From positions 1 through 33,608 of the forward strand of contig CAJQMS010000050.1 of NCBI GenBank assembly GCA_905479505.1: a DNA stretch of 33,608 bases, in the 5' to 3' direction. The position numbers were made by a program, and so were the translations under genes. The DNA comes from an uncultured Burkholderiales Genera incertae sedis bacterium (GTDB lineage: Bacteria > Pseudomonadota > Gammaproteobacteria > Burkholderiales > Eutrophovitaceae). The notes under the pieces are model-generated. The model was not told the origin of the DNA. It ran no database searches and saw only the letters and a program-made list of their open reading frames with translations. This document shows, piece by piece, positions 16,694 to 25,726 of the stretch. Within the stretch, counting starts at the first letter, position 1; every line of letters starts with the position of its first letter.

Positions 16694-18493
16694 CTAATCT
16701 GCGGTTTTATCGCTCTCAGCAGTTTTAACCGTTCCACGAAGCCGAATGTGTAGGTCACGCAACTGCGACTCAGGTACTGCGGAAGGTGCTCCAGTTAGCA
16801 AGTCTTGGCCACGCTGCGTTTTGGGAAATGCGATCACATCCCTAATAGATGAAGCCCCGCACATTAGGGTCACCATCCGGTCCAAACCAAAGGCAATACC
16901 GCCATGAGGCGGAGCACCCCACTTTAAACTGTCCAACAGAAATCCAAACTTGGCTTGCTGGTCATCTGGTGTAATTTTTAGTGCTCGAAAAACTTTTTCC
17001 TGGATGTCAGGTTGATGAATACGAACTGACCCGCCGCCAATTTCCCATCCATTTAAAACCATATCATAGGCCTTTGAGTAAGCCTCACCTGGACTGGTCT
17101 CAATATGTCTATCATGCCCATCCTTTGGAGCCGTAAATGGATGATGCCTAGCAGCCCATTGATTGGACTGTTCGTCGTATTCGAACATCGGGAAATCGAC
17201 AACCCAAAGTGGCTTCCAGCCCGCCTCGACCAGATTTAAATCATGACCAAGCTTCTCTCTTAGCGCTCCCAGTGCATCATTCACTATTGTCGCCTTATCT
17301 GCGCCAAAGAAAACAATATCGCCACTCTTCGCATCCGATAGCTCCATCACCTTTAAAACAACTTCCTCAGACATAAACTTGATAATTGGAGACTGTAATC
17401 CATCAATCCCTAAAGAAATATCATTGACCTTAATATAAGCCAATCCTTTGGCACCATAAATACCGACAAAATCCGTATAGTCATCAATTTGCTTCCGACT
17501 GATTTCCGATCCACCCGGGACTCTGAGCGCGACAACCCTTCCATCAATTAAATCGGCCGCTGACCTAAATACTTTAAACTCCTCCTTTTTCATTAAGTCA
17601 GTGACTTCAGTAAACTGCAAAGGGATTCTTAAATCAGGCTTATCGCTCCCATAAAGTCTCATTACCTCGTCAAATGTCATGACTGGGAAGGTATCCGGCA
17701 AACCAACTTGTAGGGTCTCCTTAAAGCAACTCCTCACCATGTTCTCCATAATGTCCCTGATTTCTTTCTCATCTAGGAACGACGTCTCTATATCGATTTG
17801 TGTGAATTCAGGCTGACGATCAGCGCGCAAATCTTCATCGCGAAAGCACTTCACCACCTGATAATAACGATCAAAACCAGCGACCATTAGCATTTGTTTA
17901 AATAATTGCGGCGATTGCGGTAACGCGTAGAACTGGCCGTCATGCATCCTTGATGGGACAAGAAACTCTCGTGCTCCCTCGGGAGTGGATTTATAAAGAA
18001 AAGGAGTCTCCACATCAATGAATCCGTTTTGATCCAGAAAGTCTCTTAAGAATTTTGAAACGCGAGAACGCAGTCTCAAATTCTTTTGCATTTGAGGACG
18101 GCGCAAATCAAAAACTCTGTTTTCTAATCTAACCATCTCTGAAGGCTCGTCCTCGTCCAGGGGAAAAGGAGGCGTCTCTGAGGTATTCAAAATTTCGATA
18201 TTCTTCGCTAGAATCTCAATTTCACCGCTGATTAAAGAATCATTTACTGTCCCCTCTGGCCGTCGGCGAACTCGACCTGTAATACTCAGAACATATTCAC
18301 TACGGGCACGATCACCAACCTGAAAAGCGTCCGCATTATCTGGGTCACAAACAACTTGAACGACGCCTTCACGATCACGTAAGTCGATGAAAATAACTCC
18401 GCCATGATCCCTTCTTCGGTGGACCCACCCAAATAAATTTACATCCTGATCAAGATACTTTGAATCAATAAGCCCACAGTAATTTGTTCGCAT
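16694..18493 (-). CDS. aspS: Aspartyl-tRNA synthetase
   Basis: A 599-residue class II synthetase of the bacterial type, charging tRNA with aspartate in the cytoplasm. Domains in order: N-terminal OB-fold anticodon-binding domain (MRTNYCGLID, GWVHRRRDHGGVIFIDLRDREG), catalytic motif 2 (FRDEDLRADRQPEFTQID), the bacterial insertion domain in the middle, and motif 3 (GGIAFGLDRMVTLM) near the C-terminus. Length equals the usual bacterial size (about 590). ATG at 18493. It is followed by nudB and preceded by the fmdB-like gene, an order common in Gammaproteobacteria. Whether the enzyme discriminates tRNA-Asp from tRNA-Asn cannot be told here. Confidence 0.97.
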   Translation of the reverse strand: MRTNYCGLIDSKYLDQDVNLFGWVHRRRDHGGVIFIDLRDREGVVQVVCDPDNADAFQVGDRARSEYVLSITGRVRRRPEGTVNDSLISGEIEILAKNIEILNTSETPPFPLDEDEPSEMVRLENRVFDLRRPQMQKNLRLRSRVSKFLRDFLDQNGFIDVETPFLYKSTPEGAREFLVPSRMHDGQFYALPQSPQLFKQMLMVAGFDRYYQVVKCFRDEDLRADRQPEFTQIDIETSFLDEKEIRDIMENMVRSCFKETLQVGLPDTFPVMTFDEVMRLYGSDKPDLRIPLQFTEVTDLMKKEEFKVFRSAADLIDGRVVALRVPGGSEISRKQIDDYTDFVGIYGAKGLAYIKVNDISLGIDGLQSPIIKFMSEEVVLKVMELSDAKSGDIVFFGADKATIVNDALGALREKLGHDLNLVEAGWKPLWVVDFPMFEYDEQSNQWAARHHPFTAPKDGHDRHIETSPGEAYSKAYDMVLNGWEIGGGSVRIHQPDIQEKVFRALKITPDDQQAKFGFLLDSLKWGAPPHGGIAFGLDRMVTLMCGASSIRDVIAFPKTQRGQDLLTGAPSAVPESQLRDLHIRLRGTVKTAESDKTAD

Positions 18494-18559
18494 TACAATT
18501 ATTTTCCAAGTTGTTATTGAATAGTTTAGGTAGTCAGACTCCCACCATTGAGAGACTAT

Positions 18560-18874
18560 TTAATCGTTTTTCTTTGCTTTCGACTCGGTTTTTAAAGCTG
18601 GTTCTTTCGAACTCTTCTCTGCAGCGGAACTGGCTGACTTCTTAGAATCCTCGCTACTCTTTGAGTCCTCGGTACCCGACGGTTTCGTTTTCTTATCCTT
18701 AAAATCCGTGACATACCATCCAGCGCCCTTCAGCTGAAATCCAGCAGCGCTAACCAACTTGACTAATGAAGGCGCATTACACTTAGGACAGTCGACCAAA
18801 GGGTCCGCTGACATTTTTTGTAGCGCTTCGTGCTCGTATCCACACGAAGAACATCGATACTCATAAATTGGCAT
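18560..18874 (-). CDS. FmdB-type zinc ribbon protein
   Basis: A 104-residue protein whose first 55 residues form the FmdB/CxxC_CXXC_SSSS regulatory-type zinc ribbon: MPIYEYRCSSCGYEHE, then CPKCNAPSLVKLVSAAGFQLKG. Two CxxC pairs (CSSC, CPKC) would bind one zinc ion. The remaining half is a disordered Lys/Ser/Glu-rich tail. The ATG at 18874 is preferred, as it has AGGG seven bases upstream, over a TTG two codons earlier. It lies 66 bases upstream of aspS on the same strand, a common pairing in Gammaproteobacteria. The family's molecular role is not established. Confidence 0.88.
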   Translation of the reverse strand: MPIYEYRCSSCGYEHEALQKMSADPLVDCPKCNAPSLVKLVSAAGFQLKGAGWYVTDFKDKKTKPSGTEDSKSSEDSKKSASSAAEKSSKEPALKTESKAKKND

Positions 18875-18999
18875 GTTCAAACCCTATTTTAATCCGCATA
18901 GTATATCGTACAAAGTGAATTATTATCGAATATGAAAATCGTCACGGAAGAGATATACATAATCTAAAAGTTAGGCGTCAAAAACGTTCATCCGCTATC

Positions 19000-19770
19000 A
19001 TGACGTATAATTCTCGAATGCTCGACAATCACACTTTCGTAGGACAGCAAAGAGTTATAAGTTACAGGACTGGTGGAGTTTCAGCACCAGAGAATTCACT
19101 CGCTGGTCTTAAACACGCTCGTAACCTTGGCTTTCAAAATATTCATTTTAACGTTCGGTTAACTGCAGATGGAATACCGGTTCTTGCATCGAATGAAATC
19201 ATTTGTAATAACGCAGCTCAAGAATCCATTTTAAGCGAAGTATTTTTTGATCAAATCAACAGCGTAGATATTGGCAGTGACTATGGAAATGAATATATTG
19301 GCGAAACACTACCGACACTCTACCAAGCCTTGTCAGCCTGCATTGAACCTGAGATTAGGCCGATAATCGAGTTAACGCCCAGCGCTGGCCAAGAGCGGTC
19401 AATTTCAGAAATTTGCCTCGATATTATCAAAAGCGTCGGAACAGAAAAAGTTCTATTTCCTCTAATTGTGTCCAGAAATGCACTAACGCTAAAGACATTG
19501 ATGTCTATCTCACCCGACACAACAAGAGGGTTAATATGGAATGATAATTTACTGGATAACGACAACGTTCATGACGATCTAATGTGTCACTGTGTGTTAA
19601 TCCCAAATCAAATAGTGACTAGTAAGCTCGTCAAAACGTTGCATCTAAGGCAACTCTCAGTGATTTCAACAAACATTAACGATAGTATCGAAGCGGTCAC
19701 AGCTATCGAACACAAAGTTGACGCAATCATGACATCTCAGATAGATGCGATCGGACCTTATTTTTACTGA
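19000..19770 (+). CDS. Degenerate glycerophosphodiester phosphodiesterase-fold protein, probably not a phosphodiesterase
   Basis: A 256-residue protein aligning, largely without gaps, to UgpQ-type glycerophosphodiester phosphodiesterases as I recall the E. coli sequence. Retained fold landmarks are SAPENSLAGL (residues 28-37), LTADGIPVL, the LPTLYQAL block, IIELTP (122-127) and the C-terminal VDAIMTSQIDAIGPYFY. The catalytic set is mostly lost: HRG His is Tyr22, the metal-binding Glu and Asp are His49 and Asn51, the second His is Ser64, and the Lys of IEIKP is Thr126; only Arg23 and Glu124 remain. No signal peptide is seen, so it is probably cytoplasmic. The frame is intact over its full length, which argues for a retained pseudoenzyme rather than a decaying gene. 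It stands alone, divergent from fmdB and convergent with the oxidoreductase. Confidence 0.8.
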   Translation: MTYNSRMLDNHTFVGQQRVISYRTGGVSAPENSLAGLKHARNLGFQNIHFNVRLTADGIPVLASNEIICNNAAQESILSEVFFDQINSVDIGSDYGNEYIGETLPTLYQALSACIEPEIRPIIELTPSAGQERSISEICLDIIKSVGTEKVLFPLIVSRNALTLKTLMSISPDTTRGLIWNDNLLDNDNVHDDLMCHCVLIPNQIVTSKLVKTLHLRQLSVISTNINDSIEAVTAIEHKVDAIMTSQIDAIGPYFY

Positions 19771-19789
19771 CAATTCCCCACCAAAATAC

Positions 19790-22700
19790 TCACGCAGCTT
19801 TTCGCTGCTCCCTTATCGACCGATACTCCAACAATAATGCCTGCCAAGCTTTTCTCACCTGGACCACGTTGGCTTCTTTGACATGTCCAAAGCCCCTTAT
19901 CTCCTCTGGTAAAGACAAAAGTTGCTTGGCGAGGTCAATGTTTGACGAGTTGAGCGAATTTGCAACCTCCTCCGCCAGTAGTCGATAATCCTCGATGAGT
20001 TGCCGCTCCATTTTTCTTTCTTCGGTACGACCAAAAATGTCGAATGCTGTGCCTCTTAGGAATTTCAAACGCGATAGGATTTTAAACATCCCGAGGACCC
20101 AAGTGCCAAATTCCTGCTTTCTAAGATGTCCAGTCTCGGGATCTTTTTTTGCAAGTAGTGGCGGGGCTAAATGATAACGAATTTTATAATCCCCCTCAAA
20201 TAGTCCCTCGACTTTTTTTTGAAATGTTCCATTTGAGTAAAGTCTCCCCACTTCATACTCATCTTTATATGCCATTAACTTGAAGTAATAGCGTGCCACA
20301 ATTTCGGTCACTCCACTAATATCGCCAGAAGCATTCTCTTTATTTCGAATTTTTTCAACGAGAGTTTGATACTGTTTTGCGTAACCGACGTTTTGATACT
20401 CAGTTAGAAATTGGAATCGCTTTTTTACAAATTCATCCACTGTATATTCGACAGGTTCTGTCACCTCTGTTTTTTCTACTTTTGACTTAAGTAAACGTTC
20501 GACAGCTGGCAAATCAACTGATGCTCGTCTTCCCCAAACGAAAGCCGTCTTGTTCATATCTACAGAAGCCCCATTCATTTCAATGGCTTTATTAATCGCC
20601 TCATGCCCCAGAGGCAATAACCCTTTTTGATAGGCGTAACCCAGCATAAACATATTTGAAGCAATTGAGTTACCCATTAATGATGTTGCGATGCGCGTGG
20701 CCTCCACAAAATCGACATTACCATCGCCGAGCCTTCTTCTGATTGTGTCTTTTAGCTCATCTCTTGGAAATTGAGAATTTTTGTCGCGAGCAAAATCGCC
20801 TGTCATTTGCTCATGCACGTTGACAATTGCGACAGTCTTATCGCTCCGGCCTAACTCCATCGTTTTTTCGCTTGCCGTTGTGACGAAGTCACAGCCCAAA
20901 ATCAATGACGCGCCAGAAAACCCTAGACGAGCCGCTTTAAGGTCTGACTGTCGACTAGCCACTTGCAGGTGGCTCCAAACTGAACCACCCTTCTGAGCGA
21001 GCCCTGCCATATCCATGCCTGCAAAGGATTTACTCTCAAGATGAGCGGCCATACCAACGATAGCGCCAATGGTAACCACTCCGGTACCGCCTACACCATT
21101 CACTAAAATACCGTAAGGTTGCTCGAGCGTCGGCAACACTGGATCAGCTAAAGCTGGGAATAGGTCAGCTTTATCCCTCTTCGACGCAATCCCTTGGCCT
21201 TTTTTCAAAGCGCCTCCGTGGACCGTAACAAAACTAGGACAGAATCCTTTTACACATGAGAAATCTTTATTACATGCAGATTGATCGATCGCGCGCTTTC
21301 TACCATATTCGGTCTCAAGAGGTGTAACGGAAACACAATTCGACTGAACACCGCAATCACCGCAACCTTCGCAAACCAAGTCATTGATGAGGGCTCTCTT
21401 TGCCGGGTCCGGGTAAGTGCCTCTCTTCCGTCTTCTCCTCTTCTCAGATGCACAGGTTTGGTCATAAACAATGACTGATATACCTTCAACATTTCGAATA
21501 TTTTTTTGAACTTGATTGTAATCGTCGCGATGGTGAACAGTTACACCTTCAGCAAAGCCCGGATTAGCACCGTACTTTTCCGGCTCATCTGTAACTACGA
21601 CGACTTTACTTGCACCTTCGGCTGAAACCTGACGCGTTATTTGAGGGACGCTTAATTGTCCGTCCACATGTTGGCCCCCAGTCATTGCTACGGCATCGTT
21701 GTATAAAATTTTATACGTCATGTTCGCGCCGGAGGCGACAGCTGCTCTCACTGCCAAAAATCCTGAATGGAAGTAAGTTCCGTCACCAATATTCTGGAAG
21801 ACGTGTGGCGTATCAACGAAATGTGATTCACCGATCCAGCTCGCCCCTTCTCCGCCCATCTGAGTGTATCCAGTCGTACTACGATCCATCCATTGAGCCA
21901 TAAAATGGCAACCAATTCCCGATAACGCGACAGACCCGTCCGGAACTTTCGTTCCAGAATTGTGAGGGCAACCGGAACAAAAATACGGGGTACGCTCCAT
22001 GGCCGGCACCTCGAGAGATTCAAGTGCTAAAGAGCGCCTTCGATTCAAACGCTCCTCAAGGTCTTGATCTTTTTCAACCTCTAGGAGACGCTCAGCGATC
22101 GCAATCGCAATTTCATTGGCGTCGAGAGCTGCATTCGACCGAAGTAACTCGCCTCCAATTTCATCTTTTTTACCTACGACACTCGGCCTACTTTCGAGGG
22201 AATACAAAATATCTTTAACCTGAGTCTCCAGTAGACCACGCTTTTCCTCAACGATTAAGATTTTTTTAAGATTCTTCGCAAAAGCGGCAACCCCTAACGG
22301 CTCAAGCGGCCACGTCATTCCGACTTTGTATAAACTCAACCCGAGCTGCTTTGCTTTTTGATCGTCTATGCCCAAGTAATGCAGCGCTTGACGCACATCT
22401 AAATACGATTTACCGCACGTGACAATACCTAGATTACCTTTATCGGCCGCAATCTCAACTCTATCAATTCCATTCGCCCTCACAAAAGATTTGACCGCCT
22501 CAAGCTTATGCTTGTGAAGTCGTAGTTCCTGATCCAATGGGGGGTCAGGAAAACGTAAACTCAACCCGCCTTCAGGCATTTCAAAATCTGTTGGTGTGAC
22601 TATTTCTACCCGATCTTCCCCTACATCAACGGTCGCACTAGCGTCTATCGTGTCCTTCATACATTTCAGACCAACCCAAGTGCCAGAATATCTAGATAGC

Positions 22701-23263
22701 GCCCATCCATATAGCCCGTAATCCAAAAGCTCTTGAACCCCTGCTGGATTTAATATAGGCATCATCGCGTCGACTAATGCGAATTCGCTTTGATGAGCTG
22801 TCGTTGACGATTCGCATGTGTGATCATCACCCATAAGGGCAAGAACTCCGCCATTAGGGTGAGTCCCTGCTAAATTAGCATGACGAAAGACATCGCCAGA
22901 TCGGTCAACTCCCGGTCCTTTTCCATACCAAATCCCGAAAACACCATCGAATTTTGCCTTGCCATGCATGCCAGCCTGCTGAGCCCCCCATAAAGCTGTC
23001 GCGGCAATATCTTCGTTCACGCCAGACTGAAATACGACGTCATGATTCTTTAAATGATTTTTAGCAGCCAATAGTTGTTGATCGAATTGACCTAATGGAC
23101 TTCCACGATATCCCGAAATATATCCGGCTGTTTTTAACCCCATTTTTAGATCTCTTGCGTGCTGCATTAACGGTAAGCGAACTAAAGCTTGAGTTCCGGT
23201 CAAAAAAATACGGCCTTCTTCAACGGTATATTTATCGTCTAACGCTACATCTCTCAGTTTCAT
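19790..23263 (-). CDS. Indolepyruvate:ferredoxin oxidoreductase, fused alpha-beta form
   Basis: A 1157-residue fused protein that oxidatively decarboxylates aryl or branched 2-keto acids to acyl-CoA using thiamine diphosphate and iron-sulfur clusters. Order: N-terminal pyrimidine-binding transketolase-like region (GTQALVRLPLMQ, YISGYRGSPLG), TPP-binding region with YFCSGCPHNSGTKVP near residue 428 and IGDGTYFHSG, a cysteine-rich ferredoxin-like stretch near residue 630 (CEGCGDCGVQSNC, then CNKDFSC and GFCPSF), and a gamma-type oxidoreductase domain beginning GVGGTGVVTIG with GLAQKGGSVWSHL. The length is typical of the proteobacterial fused family. ATG is preceded by AGGAG at good distance. 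It is monocistronic and ends 19 bases from the convergent phosphodiesterase-fold gene. Confidence 0.93.
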   Translation of the reverse strand: MKLRDVALDDKYTVEEGRIFLTGTQALVRLPLMQHARDLKMGLKTAGYISGYRGSPLGQFDQQLLAAKNHLKNHDVVFQSGVNEDIAATALWGAQQAGMHGKAKFDGVFGIWYGKGPGVDRSGDVFRHANLAGTHPNGGVLALMGDDHTCESSTTAHQSEFALVDAMMPILNPAGVQELLDYGLYGWALSRYSGTWVGLKCMKDTIDASATVDVGEDRVEIVTPTDFEMPEGGLSLRFPDPPLDQELRLHKHKLEAVKSFVRANGIDRVEIAADKGNLGIVTCGKSYLDVRQALHYLGIDDQKAKQLGLSLYKVGMTWPLEPLGVAAFAKNLKKILIVEEKRGLLETQVKDILYSLESRPSVVGKKDEIGGELLRSNAALDANEIAIAIAERLLEVEKDQDLEERLNRRRSLALESLEVPAMERTPYFCSGCPHNSGTKVPDGSVALSGIGCHFMAQWMDRSTTGYTQMGGEGASWIGESHFVDTPHVFQNIGDGTYFHSGFLAVRAAVASGANMTYKILYNDAVAMTGGQHVDGQLSVPQITRQVSAEGASKVVVVTDEPEKYGANPGFAEGVTVHHRDDYNQVQKNIRNVEGISVIVYDQTCASEKRRRRKRGTYPDPAKRALINDLVCEGCGDCGVQSNCVSVTPLETEYGRKRAIDQSACNKDFSCVKGFCPSFVTVHGGALKKGQGIASKRDKADLFPALADPVLPTLEQPYGILVNGVGGTGVVTIGAIVGMAAHLESKSFAGMDMAGLAQKGGSVWSHLQVASRQSDLKAARLGFSGASLILGCDFVTTASEKTMELGRSDKTVAIVNVHEQMTGDFARDKNSQFPRDELKDTIRRRLGDGNVDFVEATRIATSLMGNSIASNMFMLGYAYQKGLLPLGHEAINKAIEMNGASVDMNKTAFVWGRRASVDLPAVERLLKSKVEKTEVTEPVEYTVDEFVKKRFQFLTEYQNVGYAKQYQTLVEKIRNKENASGDISGVTEIVARYYFKLMAYKDEYEVGRLYSNGTFQKKVEGLFEGDYKIRYHLAPPLLAKKDPETGHLRKQEFGTWVLGMFKILSRLKFLRGTAFDIFGRTEERKMERQLIEDYRLLAEEVANSLNSSNIDLAKQLLSLPEEIRGFGHVKEANVVQVRKAWQALLLEYRSIREQRKAA

Positions 23264-23467
23264 AGCAAATCAAAGCTCCTGTTAACCTTAAATATCGGAC
23301 CAATCACCAATACCCGCTCCTCAGCAATATTGGAACGATTTCTCCTATTTAGAATCGAAGTTTACCTATGTGTAAATATTAGCACACCAGCATTGAAAGC
23401 TGTCCGGAAACGACCCGAGGTATAATCGAGGACACACTAAAAAAAACTTTAATAAGGCGAGTACCAA

Positions 23468-23716
23468 ATGCCAGCAGAACAAGATAATAGAATTGACCTG
23501 TCGCTCGATGTTAAAGGTCTTAACTGCCCTCTTCCGATACTCAAAACAAAAAAAGCACTGCAGGAAATACAAATAGGCCAAATATTAGAGGTATTCACAA
23601 CCGATCCGGGTTCAGTACCGGACTTTAACGCCTTTTGCCGGCAAACGGGGCACACACTCATTGACTCAGCCGAACAAGACGCCAGTTTTCGATTTCTACT
23701 AAAGAAAACTAAATAA
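23468..23716 (+). CDS. TusA-family sulfur carrier protein
   Basis: An 82-residue protein with the TusA/SirA signature: DVKGLNCPLPILKTKKAL, the persulfide-carrying cysteine at residue 20 in C-P-L-P, and the expected beta-alpha-beta pattern through TTDPGSVPDFNAFCRQTGH. It probably relays sulfur; whether for tRNA thiolation (TusA), cofactor synthesis or a YeeD-like role cannot be decided, as no partner genes are nearby. AAGGCGAG provides the Shine-Dalgarno. A good -10 box TATAAT sits at 23421-23426, but no matching -35 is present at the usual distance. It is a single-gene unit between two minus-strand genes. Confidence 0.9.
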   Translation: MPAEQDNRIDLSLDVKGLNCPLPILKTKKALQEIQIGQILEVFTTDPGSVPDFNAFCRQTGHTLIDSAEQDASFRFLLKKTK

Positions 23717-23735
23717 TCACAAATCTTCGTGATTA
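23714..23735. terminator. Weak hairpin at the tusA stop, possible bidirectional terminator for tusA and ssb
   Basis: TAATCAC and GTGATTA pair perfectly (7 bp, 8-base loop), starting at the tusA stop codon. The plus-side tail is only AT-rich; the minus-side tail (TTTAGTTTTCTTT) is more T-rich and would serve ssb read-through. The stem has few G-C pairs. Confidence 0.3.
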
Positions 23736-23820
23736 ATTTATCTTGATTTAGGAACTAGTTCTATTCTTTTACCAACGCAATAGTCTTTTCTTGGGCGAGA
23801 TAGATTTTGCTCTCAGGGGA

Positions 23821-24270
23821 CTAGAATGGAATGTCATCCTCTAGATCATCTAAACCACCAGAAAACTCGCCTGCACCTGACTCGGAAGCCTTGTTAGAAG
23901 ACTGTTGCCCACCGGAATAGTCTCCACCGCCCCCACCTGAGCGAGAGCCCAGCATTTGCATTCTGTCAGCAACAACCTCAGTTGTGTACTTGTCTTGGCC
24001 TTCCTTATCTGTCCACTTTCTTGTTTGTAAGCGACCCTCAAAATAAGCCTGAGACCCCTTTTTCAGGTACTGCTCCGCAACCTCTGCCACTCGACCAAAC
24101 ATGACAACTCTGTGCCATTCGGTCTTCTCTTGGCGCTCACCACCTTTATCTTTCCATGTGTCGGTGGTAGCTATACTTAGGTTAACCATAGCATCACCAC
24201 TTGGCATGCGACGAAGCTCTGGGTCTCTCCCTAGATTTCCTACAATGATCACTTTGTTTACGGAAGCCAT
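23821..24270 (-). CDS. ssb: Single-stranded DNA-binding protein
   Basis: A 149-residue SSB. The N-terminal OB-fold begins MASVNKVIIVGNLGRDPELR and includes TEWHRVVMFGRVAEVAEQYLKKGSQAYFEGRL. A Gly/Ser/Gln-rich linker follows residue 112, and the C-terminal acidic tip ends DDIPF, the peptide that binds partner repair and replication proteins. AGGAG lies 7 bases before the ATG. It is read in the same direction as the MFS gene upstream and convergent with tusA. The MFS-ssb pair beside a divergent uvrA is a familiar arrangement in Proteobacteria. Confidence 0.97.
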   Translation of the reverse strand: MASVNKVIIVGNLGRDPELRRMPSGDAMVNLSIATTDTWKDKGGERQEKTEWHRVVMFGRVAEVAEQYLKKGSQAYFEGRLQTRKWTDKEGQDKYTTEVVADRMQMLGSRSGGGGGDYSGGQQSSNKASESGAGEFSGGLDDLEDDIPF

Positions 24271-24417
24271 CGCTTTTCTCCTGTTTTTAAAACTATAATT
24301 TTGTAATTAGCAAATACGCTCGTTCGCTCACAAACCAGCAAACTAAGACACCACTCATATTACCTTTACTGTATATCCTTTAACCGTTCTCTGCTACTAA
24401 CCAGACACCTCAGGCTA

Positions 24418-25608
24418 CTATTTGTTTTTCGAATCCGAAAGACCAAAAGCAGTTATTAGCCATAATAAGGCCCAAGCAGCACAAAAAATGAAAACTCCCT
24501 GGCCGGAATTATATTGATATATCCAGCCTCCAAGCACTCCACCAATGAAGGTGCCGAGATATTGGCTTGTGCTATAAACCCCAAGAGCACTTCCTTTTGA
24601 ATTCTGGTCTACGACTCTTGAAATCCAAGATGGTAGCGATGCTTCTAGTAGATTAAAAGCACCGAAGAAAATAATCAACGCTACACCAAGCCCAACATAT
24701 CCCAACTCAAAGAAACCAAGTATCGTTTGGGATCCGGCAATCAAAATGATGCTAAATAGAAATATTACCTTTCGATGGCCGAGTCTTTCAGAAATCATCA
24801 TCAGCGGCAACATGATTAAAATACTGGCTGTCATCACCACTAAATAAAACTGCCATGATAAAAAACTCCCTTCCAAATTTCTGAGAATAAATGGAAGCGA
24901 GACAAACATTGACATCAAAATCCCATGCAGTGAAAAAATCCCAAAATCAAGTCTAAGCAAATTAGTATTACTTAAGATTGCGGCCATACTAACCGGCGCA
25001 CTCTGACTTTTACGTCCTCCGGAATCTATGTCCAGATCGGGAAATGGATCAGGAACGTAGAAGTACACAACACCCATCGATAAAAACGTTAGTGCCGCAG
25101 TGATGAGAAATATACCCGGCAAACCAACAATTGACTCTAACACTGGACCCAAAACGATAGACAATATGAAAGTGAAGCCAATCGTAATACCGATAATTGC
25201 CATGGATTTGGTTCTTACCTCCTCCCGAGTCAGGTCAGCATTCAATGCGATGACTGTGGAAGAGACTGCGCCAGCACCTTGAATTGCCCTTCCTACACAG
25301 AGCCAAGCTAAAGAATCTGCTGCTGCCGCTACGAAACTCCCCAAAACAAAAACACTGAGTCCTAAATAGATGGTTTTTTTTCGCCCCCAAAAATCGGACA
25401 AGCGGCCTAAAGGAATTTGAAAAATAGCCTGTGTAAGACCATATATTCCCACAGCTAAACCAATCAATATCGCGCTGCTCCCTCCTGGAAGAGCGTCCGC
25501 ATAAAGAGCGACTACAGGTAAAATCACAAACAGCCCGAACATACGCAAACTGAAGACACTCGCTAATCCGAAGCTGGCTCGGCGTTCCGTTTGGGTAAAG
25601 CTAGGCAT
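24418..25608 (-). CDS. MFS transporter, YajR-like, next to ssb and uvrA
   Basis: A 396-residue inner-membrane major facilitator with about twelve hydrophobic segments. The loop 2-3 motif appears as GRLSDFWGRKK, and RAIQGAGAVSS in helix 4 is typical of drug/proton antiporter members. The substrate is unknown. I chose the ATG at 25608 (MPSFTQTERRASFGLASVF), because the conserved MFS region begins soon after it and GGAA lies 7 bases upstream; the open frame reaches back to a TTG at 25701 but would add 31 unrelated residues. It lacks the C-terminal soluble domain of E. coli YajR. It is divergent from uvrA with 118 bases between, and 147 bases upstream of ssb. Confidence 0.85.
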   Translation of the reverse strand: MPSFTQTERRASFGLASVFSLRMFGLFVILPVVALYADALPGGSSAILIGLAVGIYGLTQAIFQIPLGRLSDFWGRKKTIYLGLSVFVLGSFVAAAADSLAWLCVGRAIQGAGAVSSTVIALNADLTREEVRTKSMAIIGITIGFTFILSIVLGPVLESIVGLPGIFLITAALTFLSMGVVYFYVPDPFPDLDIDSGGRKSQSAPVSMAAILSNTNLLRLDFGIFSLHGILMSMFVSLPFILRNLEGSFLSWQFYLVVMTASILIMLPLMMISERLGHRKVIFLFSIILIAGSQTILGFFELGYVGLGVALIIFFGAFNLLEASLPSWISRVVDQNSKGSALGVYSTSQYLGTFIGGVLGGWIYQYNSGQGVFIFCAAWALLWLITAFGLSDSKNK

Positions 25609-25726
25609 TAAGTAGTTCCGACAATTCTGAGGGGTAAATGGGAAGCTAATTAGGTATAGTAACAGGTTAATCTTATTCGTCGTTATTCGGTTGATAAGCA
25701 ACTCACCTTGGTCTTAATAAAGCACT

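Noticed and set aside
25609..25726. Possible LexA (SOS) box between the MFS gene and uvrA, around TATAGTAACAG.
   Set aside because: Only one ACAG half-site is present; the partner half at the required distance matches at one of four positions.
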